Source: Bacteroidales bacterium
Lineage (GTDB): Bacteria > Bacteroidota > Bacteroidia > Bacteroidales > VadinHA17
Direction: 5' to 3'
DNA length: 6,927 bases
Assembly (NCBI GenBank): GCA_012514255.1
Contig: JAAZAP010000197.1
Location: 1 to 6,927, forward strand
Part shown: piece by piece, positions 1 through 4,427 of the stretch
How positions within the stretch are numbered: position 1 is the stretch's first letter
How the letters are laid out: each line of letters begins with the position of its first letter
Made by a program: the position numbers and the translations under genes
The notes under the pieces: generated by a model
Database searches by the model: none
Seen by the model: only the letters and a program-made list of their open reading frames with translations
What the model was told of the DNA's origin: nothing

Positions 1-260
1 AGGTCAGCAACATACGGAAGCATGGCAAGGTGACGGGCACGCTTTATTGCCTTTGCAACCCTTCTCTGGTATTTGAGCGAGGTGCCGGTGATACGGCGGG
101 GTAGAATCTTGCCCTGCTCATTGAGAAACTTCTTCAGGAACTCGGGATCCTTGTAGTCAATATACTTAATCTTGTTCTTCCTGAACCTGCAGTATTTCTT
201 CTTCTTGATCTCTACTGTAGGTGGTGTCAGGTACCTGATCTCTGAATTGTTCTGTGCCAT
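1..260 (-). CDS. rpsR: 30S ribosomal protein bS18 (3' end cut by window edge)
   Basis: Small-subunit ribosomal protein bS18, which sits on the 30S platform as a heterodimer with bS6. Reading leftwards from ATG at 260-258, 86 codons plus two bases are open to the window edge with no stop. Family landmarks are visible: the basic stretch [10 protein letters not shown] (residues 19-28), [15 protein letters not shown] (32-46), and the diagnostic [18 protein letters not shown] (50-67) followed by the basic helix [13 protein letters not shown]. Family length suggests that only a few C-terminal residues are missing. It lies two bases after the rpsF stop, so the two are surely co-transcribed. Its start is preceded by a strong Shine-Dalgarno embedded in the end of rpsF. 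rplI commonly follows in Bacteroidota but would lie outside the window. Confidence 0.97.
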   Translation of the reverse strand, partial: MAQNNSEIRYLTPPTVEIKKKKYCRFRKNKIKYIDYKDPEFLKKFLNEQGKILPRRITGTSLKYQRRVAKAIKRARHLAMLPYVAD

Positions 261-262
261 GA

Positions 263-616
263 TTATTCCTCCCCGACTTTTTCAGTTTCCTTCATCTTTC
301 TCTTCTTCTCAGCATACTCTACAGCATACTTGTCCATATGGAAAGTAAGGAAACGGATGATCCTTTCATCCCTCCTGTACTGCACTTCCAGCTTATCTAC
401 CAACTCGCCCGGACCCCTGAACTCAACAAGGTAATAAAAGCCTGTCGACTTCTTCTGGATTGGATAAGCGAGTTTCTTCAGACCCCAGTTCTCTTCATGA
501 ACAATCTCACCTTCGTTGTCAGTGATGATCTTCTTGAACTTCTGAACCGCTTCCTTCATCTGATTCTCAGACAAAACGGGAGTTGCAATGAAAACGGTTT
601 CGTACTGATTCAACAT
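263..616 (-). CDS. rpsF: 30S ribosomal protein bS6
   Basis: Small-subunit ribosomal protein bS6, the partner of bS18 on the 30S platform. It is 117 residues long, normal for Bacteroidota. The N-terminal strand [14 protein letters not shown] (residues 3-16), the central block [20 protein letters not shown] (43-62) and [12 protein letters not shown] (80-91) are the family signatures. The tail from about residue 96 is charged and rich in Lys and Glu, ending VGEE, as is usual for S6. The ATG at 616-614 is chosen because the conserved N-terminus begins there; no SD precedes it (CAATTAAGAG), typical of this phylum. It is the first gene of the leftward rpsF-rpsR unit and is driven from the divergent region shared with dnaX. 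No ssb lies between rpsF and rpsR. Confidence 0.98.
   Translation of the reverse strand: MLNQYETVFIATPVLSENQMKEAVQKFKKIITDNEGEIVHEENWGLKKLAYPIQKKSTGFYYLVEFRGPGELVDKLEVQYRRDERIIRFLTFHMDKYAVEYAEKKRKMKETEKVGEE
268..274 (-). promoter_or_regulatory. Strong Shine-Dalgarno of rpsR inside the 3' end of rpsF
   Basis: On the minus strand the sequence GGGGAGG ends seven bases before the rpsR ATG. GGAGG can form five Watson-Crick pairs with the 16S anti-SD, and the two preceding G could add wobble pairs. It is encoded by the last codons of rpsF (GGG GAG GAA TAA). It is the only convincing SD among the seven starts in the window; the others have A-rich or unremarkable leaders. Bacteroidota ribosomes normally do not use SD pairing, so this is either a coincidence of the Gly-Glu-Glu tail or a selected regulatory site. 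Confidence 0.6.
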
Positions 617-656
617 CTCTTAATTGGTTTTAATTTAGTGTTAATAAATTGGGATG

Positions 657-664
657 CAAAAGTA
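657..664 (-). promoter_or_regulatory. Candidate -7 promoter element for rpsF-rpsR
   Basis: The minus strand reads TACTTTTG, an exact match to the Bacteroidota -7 consensus TAnnTTTG. It lies about 40 bases upstream of the rpsF ATG and would give a leader of roughly 35 bases. No TTG-type -33 element is visible at the usual 17-23 base spacing; that position holds an A/T-rich tract instead. The call rests on one 8-base motif in an A/T-rich intergenic region, in the right place and orientation. Confidence 0.5.
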
Positions 665-669
665 AGACA

Positions 670-681
670 TTTAATATTAAA
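670..681. repeat. 12-bp A/T palindrome between the divergent promoters
   Basis: TTTAATATTAAA is a perfect 12-base palindrome lying between the leftward (657-664) and rightward (708-715) -7 elements. It is followed by a run of A. It could be an operator acting on both promoters or simply a product of base composition, since the region is very A/T-rich. No regulator can be assigned. Confidence 0.25.
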
Positions 682-707
682 AAAAAATATTCCGAAAACT
701 ATTTGAC

Positions 708-715
708 TATATTTG
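708..715 (+). promoter_or_regulatory. Candidate -7 promoter element for dnaX
   Basis: TATATTTG matches TAnnTTTG exactly and ends 34 bases before the dnaX ATG, implying a leader of roughly 25-30 bases. As on the opposite strand, no clear TTG -33 element is found 17-23 bases upstream. It would drive dnaX and probably the kinase and receiver genes behind it. Confidence 0.5.
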
Positions 716-749
716 TGACTGATATCTACATACACTGTAAAAACCATCT

Positions 750-2483
750 ATGGATAACTTTATTGTTTCTGCCCGCAAATACAGACCTGCCACATTTGAC
801 ATGGTCGTCGGGCAGGATACCATTACCACTACACTAAAAAATGCCATCAGGAACAATCTGCTGGCTCAGGCCTACCTCTTCTGCGGCCCGCGGGGAGTAG
901 GCAAAACCACCTGTGCCAGGATCTTTGCCAAAACCATCAACTGCTCAGAACCGGGCCCTGACGGCGAAGCATGCGATAAATGCGAATCATGCAGGTCATT
1001 CAACTCACAGGCATCATTCAATATTCATGAGCTTGACGCAGCCTCAAACAACAGTGTTGACGACATACGTAACCTGACTGACCAGGTAAGGATACCTCCG
1101 CAGGTCGGGAAATTCAGCGTCTATATAATCGATGAGGTACATATGCTCTCCGCTCAGGCCTTCAATGCCTTCCTGAAGACACTGGAAGAACCCCCGGCGC
1201 ATGCTATCTTCATCCTGGCAACTACCGAGAAACACAAGATTATCCCCACTATTCTCTCGCGGTGTCAGATATTTGACTTCAACCGGATCAATGTGGATGA
1301 TATAGTCCAGCGACTCACCTTTGTGGCCGGCAATGAGGGTGTGAACGCAGAACATGAGGCGCTGCACGTGATCGCTACCAAGGCTGACGGTGCAATGCGC
1401 GATGCACTCTCCATCTTTGATCAGATAGTGAGCTTCAGCGGGAAAAACATAACCTATGCTGATGTCATTGCCAATCTTAACGTACTTGACTATGAGTACT
1501 ATTTCCGTATTACTTCGGCAGCCATGGAAGGTGATGTGGCCTCGGCACTGCTCACCTTCAACGAGATACTGAACAAGGGATTTGACGGCTACAACTTCAT
1601 GGCAGGCCTGAACAACCACCTGCGTGACCTGCTAGTCAGCCGAGACGAATCAACGGTTAAACTGCTGGAGACATCCCCGTCCATCAGGCAACGCTACCGC
1701 GAGCAGGCGATAAAGGCACCGCTGACCTTCATCTATGAGGCACTTGACATCGGTTCACTGTGCATGCTTAATTTCCGCAGCAGCAAGAATCAAAGGTTGC
1801 ATGTTGAGCTGGCACTGCTGCGCATGTGCAATCTTTCTGAGGAAAGACGCCTGGAGGAGTCAAAAAAAAAAGCTGAACCTGCACAGCAGGATGAGGGGCA
1901 GGAGTTTACTGTGGCGCCACCGGCCCGCTCTCCCGCTGCCACGAAGAAATCAACACACACTGATGACCAGCCGGTGCCTGCCGCTGCCCCTCAAAAGCCC
2001 GCACCACCCCGGGAGGAGCCGAGAAAAGTCTCAATCAGGGAGATCATGGCAGGCTCCAAACCTGCCGGAGACACTCTGAATGAACCAGACGGCGGGTTGT
2101 CTGCGCAGGGGGAAGATATAGATTTTACAAGCGATGATCTGCTGAAGGCATGGGCCTCGTTTGCCGCTGAAGTCAAGGAGGAAAGTCCCAGGATTGCCGT
2201 CACCCTCTCATCAGTATCACCCGAACTGCTCCCTGACAGGACAGTAGTCCTCCGGCTTGACAACTCAGCCCTGAAAGAGGCGTTTGATCATAATTTCAAG
2301 CCCCGGCTTGAAGGCCACCTCCGCCGCAGCCTGCAGAACAGCCAGGTTACACTTCAGACAACTGTTGAGGCAACAGAAAGGGGGGAGATACTCTATTCAC
2401 CCGAGCAGAAGTTCAACCACCTGGCAGCCAGGAATCCCGCCCTCAAAGACCTTAAGAAGACTTTTAACCTGGACTTCGAGTAG
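750..2483 (+). CDS. dnaX: DNA polymerase III subunit tau (gamma/tau clamp loader)
   Basis: ATPase subunit of the clamp loader, which opens the sliding clamp and places it on primed DNA; tau also tethers polymerase and helicase. It is 577 residues long. The AAA+ module carries Walker A GPRGVGKT (46-53), the zinc cysteines C65, C75, C78 and C81, Walker B IIDEVHML (126-133), sensor 1 ATTE (157-160), the SRC arginine-finger motif (170-172) and sensor 2 GAMRDAL (214-220). The domain III helices end near residue 362. A Pro/Ala/Lys linker (about 375-456) leads to a C-terminal domain (about 457-577) ending PEQKFNHLAARNPALKDL and a few more residues, as in Bacteroidota DnaX. The ATG is fixed by the conserved start FIVSARKYRPATFDMVVGQ; no SD precedes it. 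A ten-A run at codons 371-374 may produce a shorter gamma form (separate entry). The kinase gene follows after ten bases. Confidence 0.98.
   Translation: MDNFIVSARKYRPATFDMVVGQDTITTTLKNAIRNNLLAQAYLFCGPRGVGKTTCARIFAKTINCSEPGPDGEACDKCESCRSFNSQASFNIHELDAASNNSVDDIRNLTDQVRIPPQVGKFSVYIIDEVHMLSAQAFNAFLKTLEEPPAHAIFILATTEKHKIIPTILSRCQIFDFNRINVDDIVQRLTFVAGNEGVNAEHEALHVIATKADGAMRDALSIFDQIVSFSGKNITYADVIANLNVLDYEYYFRITSAAMEGDVASALLTFNEILNKGFDGYNFMAGLNNHLRDLLVSRDESTVKLLETSPSIRQRYREQAIKAPLTFIYEALDIGSLCMLNFRSSKNQRLHVELALLRMCNLSEERRLEESKKKAEPAQQDEGQEFTVAPPARSPAATKKSTHTDDQPVPAAAPQKPAPPREEPRKVSIREIMAGSKPAGDTLNEPDGGLSAQGEDIDFTSDDLLKAWASFAAEVKEESPRIAVTLSSVSPELLPDRTVVLRLDNSALKEAFDHNFKPRLEGHLRRSLQNSQVTLQTTVEATERGEILYSPEQKFNHLAARNPALKDLKKTFNLDFE
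1853..1890 (+). other. dnaX: Candidate programmed -1 frameshift / slippage cassette in dnaX (gamma form)
   Basis: In order: SD-like GGAGGAG (1853-1859); ten consecutive A (1862-1871) read in frame as TCA AAA AAA AAA; TGA in the -1 frame (1874-1876); and a perfect 5-bp hairpin CCTGC-ACA-GCAGG (1878-1890), six bases after the run. Slipping back one base, or adding one A to the transcript, gives Ser-Lys-Lys-Lys-Ser then stop: a product of about 375 residues containing domains I-III but not the linker or tau C-terminal domain. E. coli dnaX makes gamma with the same layout (SD-like element, A AAA AAG, hairpin, -1 UGA after one codon), and Thermus dnaX uses a nine-A run that slips during transcription. 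That comparison is family knowledge; slippage in this organism is inferred. The SD-like element is closer to the run than in E. coli and may be inactive if the anti-SD is sequestered. A single-base sequencing error in the run is unlikely, because ten A keep the full tau frame open. Confidence 0.6.
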
Positions 2484-2493
2484 ACAAAGAGAG

Positions 2494-3282
2494 ATGGCGG
2501 TGAGAGGTAAAAAGGAAAGGAAAACCACATCAGCAGGCGGGCAGGGCCATGACGGGAGCAGGCGGGCAGCAGCTCAGCTTGCTGAAATGGCAGGAGGGAT
2601 AGCTCACGATCTGAATACGGTGATAACCACTATCTACGGCTTCAGCGAACAGGCCCTGGAGAGTGCGGGAGAACAGAGCGGGACAGCCACTCACATCAGG
2701 AAGATCATCTCTGCAGCTGACAGAGTGAAGATGCTGACGGCCAGGCTTCTCTCATTGAGCCGGCGCGCTGCCGACGAGAAAGTGACGGTAAGAGTGACCG
2801 ACATCCTTTCTGATACAATTGAGTTTGTAAAACCTTCAATACCGCCGGGAATAAAGATCATAAGAAAGATCTCCGCACCTGAAGCAACAATTGAAACAAT
2901 TCCGGTGCAGCTCTTCAGGATCTTCCTCAACCTGATCATGAACGCTGTCCAGGCTATTGAAAAGAAGAAGGGGAATATAGAAATAACAGTTGATGGTCCG
3001 GTTAACAACAAGGGAAACAGACCGGGGAAAAACGACTCTTTCCTCCTCATCCGTATCACTGACACGGGCAAGGGGATGGACGGCCCCACCATTGAAAAAA
3101 TGTTTGAACCCTACTTCACAAAAGGCAGTGAACAGGGCACAGGACTGGGGCTGACCGTGGTCAACGATGCCCTGAAAGATATGGGCGGGACAATCACCGT
3201 CAGATCAGCGCAAGGCCATGGAACCACGGTAGATATGATCATTCCTCATGCTACTTTTGGCGCTGTCAGTGAAAAGGATTAA
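2494..3282 (+). CDS. Sensor-less soluble two-component histidine kinase
   Basis: An ATP-dependent protein histidine kinase of 262 residues. After a basic, Gly-rich N-terminus (1-25), the HisKA helix carries the phospho-acceptor in GGIAHDLNT (His38). The HATPase domain shows the N box LFRIFLNLIMNAVQAI (140-155, Asn150), G1 DTGKGMDG (190-197), F box MFEPYFT (203-209) and G2 GTGLGLTVV (215-223). There is no transmembrane segment, signal peptide, PAS or other sensor domain, so it must be cytosolic with an input from a partner or from the short N-terminus. ATG 2494 is chosen because the frame further upstream lies inside dnaX; the next in-frame Met (residue 32) is too close to the H box. The gap to dnaX is ten bases, with weak AGAGAG before the start. 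The receiver gene 33 bases downstream is the likely phosphorylation partner. No specific family name is recognised. Confidence 0.9.
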   Translation: MAVRGKKERKTTSAGGQGHDGSRRAAAQLAEMAGGIAHDLNTVITTIYGFSEQALESAGEQSGTATHIRKIISAADRVKMLTARLLSLSRRAADEKVTVRVTDILSDTIEFVKPSIPPGIKIIRKISAPEATIETIPVQLFRIFLNLIMNAVQAIEKKKGNIEITVDGPVNNKGNRPGKNDSFLLIRITDTGKGMDGPTIEKMFEPYFTKGSEQGTGLGLTVVNDALKDMGGTITVRSAQGHGTTVDMIIPHATFGAVSEKD

Positions 3283-3315
3283 TTTAGGTCACCCGAAGAA
3301 ATAACTGAAGTTCTG

Positions 3316-3681
3316 ATGGCAGGAGTAATGATAGTTGAGGATGACGCCACACTGCGTGAGCTGCTCAGGGAGTCCCTGGAGAGAAGAAACTATACCGTCA
3401 TCACGGCATCCAACGGAAGAGAGGCCCTCATCAAATTCCGGCCCTCGGTGGTAGACCTCGTCATCACTGACCTGCTGATGCCGGAAGAGGACGGGCTGAT
3501 GGTAATAATGAAGATCAGGGAGATGAAACCCTCAATACGGTGCATAGCCATCAGCGGGGGAGGGAAAGCAGGCCCGGGCAGCTACCTCCTCATGGCCAGT
3601 AAACTGGGAGCTGATCATGTGATCTCCAAACCTTTCCTTCCCTCTGAACTGGTGAAAAAGGTGAAGGAGATGATCGGATAA
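3316..3681 (+). CDS. Stand-alone response regulator receiver protein
   Basis: A CheY-like receiver domain of 121 residues with no output domain. The acidic pocket is VEDD (Asp9, Asp10), the phospho-acceptor is Asp52 in TDLLMPEEDG, Ser80 (AISGGG) is in the switch position, and Lys105 is in SKPF. Strand 1 reads GVMIVEDD, which supports ATG 3316; an in-frame ATG at 3328 would remove the start of strand 1. No DNA-binding or enzymatic domain follows, so output must be by protein contact or by passing the phosphate on. It lies 33 bases after the kinase gene in the same direction, so the pair is probably one system. The final helix ends KKVKEMIG and a TAA stop follows directly, so it is not truncated. 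Confidence 0.92.
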   Translation: MAGVMIVEDDATLRELLRESLERRNYTVITASNGREALIKFRPSVVDLVITDLLMPEEDGLMVIMKIREMKPSIRCIAISGGGKAGPGSYLLMASKLGADHVISKPFLPSELVKKVKEMIG

Positions 3682-3736
3682 ACATTCCCGCAACTGACTT
3701 GTTATTTGAAAAAATGAACTACTTAAAACCAAGAAT

Positions 3737-4228
3737 ATGTTAACGAAAAAAGTTGAAGAATTCTGCAACAGGCAGATCGAAAGAGAAGGCTACTCGTCAA
3801 ATCTCTATCTTGCAATGGCCTCATGGGCCGAGACAAAAGGGATGGAGGGCATAGCTGCATGGCTCTATGCACAGGCCGATGAGGAAAAAGAGCATATGCT
3901 CAAATTCATAAAATGGATCAACGAGCGCGGAGGAACAGCCATCATTCCGGAATTTAAGAAACCCCCTGTAGAATATGAGGGTGTTCCTGAATTGTTTGCC
4001 GAGGTGCTCAAGCATGAACAGTACATCTCAGCAAGCATCAACGAAGTCCTTGAAGTGGCTATCGCAGAGAAAGACCATGCTACCACCAACTGGATACAGT
4101 GGTTCGTTGATGAACAGGTGGAAGAGGAGAGCAGCGCACAGCAGATCATTGATAAACTCAATCTCGCAGGGGCGAACGCCATCTACCTGCTTGACCGTGA
4201 CATCATGAAGCTCAGGGGAGACGATTGA
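3737..4228 (+). CDS. ftnA: Bacterial non-haem ferritin (iron storage)
   Basis: A cytosolic 24-subunit iron-storage shell that oxidises Fe(II) and holds the mineral. It is 163 residues long, the usual length for FtnA. The ferroxidase ligands fall at the same positions as in E. coli FtnA: Glu17, Glu50, His53, Glu94, Gln127 and Glu130, with Tyr24 beside the centre. Glu49, Glu126 and Glu129 could form the third iron site. Helix A is SSNLYLAMASWAETKG (20-35), helix B contains ADEEKEHMLKF, and helix D contains FVDEQVEEE. It lacks the haem-binding and length features expected of bacterioferritin and the short N-terminus of Dps. The start is the first ATG, with A-rich sequence and no SD before it. 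The gap to the receiver gene is 55 bases, with no good TAnnTTTG promoter and no Fur box seen, so it may be read through from upstream. A strong terminator follows. Confidence 0.96.
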   Translation: MLTKKVEEFCNRQIEREGYSSNLYLAMASWAETKGMEGIAAWLYAQADEEKEHMLKFIKWINERGGTAIIPEFKKPPVEYEGVPELFAEVLKHEQYISASINEVLEVAIAEKDHATTNWIQWFVDEQVEEESSAQQIIDKLNLAGANAIYLLDRDIMKLRGDD

Positions 4229-4264
4229 CCCCGGATGATGTGACTGCATCAGGATACTAACATG

Positions 4265-4292
4265 AAGCCGGGACCCGTTGATCCCGGCTTTT
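4265..4292 (+). terminator. Rho-independent terminator after ferritin
   Basis: A perfect 9-bp stem AAGCCGGGA / TCCCGGCTT (4265-4273 with 4282-4290) closes an 8-base loop and runs into TTTTACTTT. The stem is G/C-rich and starts 36 bases after the ferritin stop. It would end the dnaX-kinase-receiver-ferritin transcript and insulate secA. There is no matching A tract upstream, so it works mainly in the plus direction. Confidence 0.9.
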
Positions 4293-4326
4293 ACTTTACA
4301 TACATATCACAAAGAGATCCGATTTC

Positions 4327-4367
4327 CGACATATGAAGAGGATCTGTCTATATGGAACAGTATGTCG
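4327..4367. repeat. Nested inverted repeats upstream of the secA promoter
   Basis: CGACATA (4327-4333) and TATGTCG (4361-4367) form a perfect 7-bp inverted repeat. Directly inside the right arm, CTGT (4344-4347) pairs with ACAG (4357-4360), extending the helix with a bulge on the left side. An overlapping alternative is AGATCC (4315-4320) with GGATCT (4340-4345); the two folds exclude each other because both use 4344-4345. The elements lie upstream of the likely secA promoter, so they would act as DNA operators, or in RNA only if transcription starts further upstream. Chance in a short region is possible. Confidence 0.3.
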
Positions 4368-4395
4368 TTTCTCGTCCTTGAACCGGAAAATATAT

Positions 4396-4403
4396 TAATT
4401 TTG
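4396..4403 (+). promoter_or_regulatory. Candidate -7 promoter element for secA
   Basis: TAATTTTG matches TAnnTTTG exactly and ends 24 bases before the secA ATG, implying a short, A-rich leader of about 15-20 bases. The nearest upstream TTG (4378-4380) is only 15 bases away, shorter than the usual 17-23, so the -33 element is uncertain. It lies just downstream of the ferritin terminator, as expected for an independent secA unit. Confidence 0.55.
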
Positions 4404-4427
4404 CGTTTGTTTTTAAAAAGACAGTAA

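Noticed and set aside
617..656. S6:S18 autoregulatory RNA motif in the rpsF leader
   Set aside because: The short A/T-rich leader has no stem presenting a CCG-type binding loop, so the known motif is not supported.
1044..1619. 191-codon minus-strand open frame inside dnaX
   Set aside because: It is fully antisense to the conserved AAA+ domain of dnaX and resembles no family; it is an overlap artefact.
2284..2493. Longer N-terminus for the histidine kinase
   Set aside because: The 70 upstream codons lie inside the conserved dnaX C-terminal domain in another frame; ATG 2494 just after the dnaX stop is the sensible start.
3682..3736. Promoter or Fur box for ferritin
   Set aside because: The closest match, TTATTTG near 3702-3708, lacks the two-base spacing of TAnnTTTG, and no Fur-like palindrome is present.
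4236..4251. Small inverted repeat TGATG/CATCA after the ferritin stop
   Set aside because: It has only 5 bp with a 6-base loop and no T tract; the strong terminator immediately downstream explains transcript ending.
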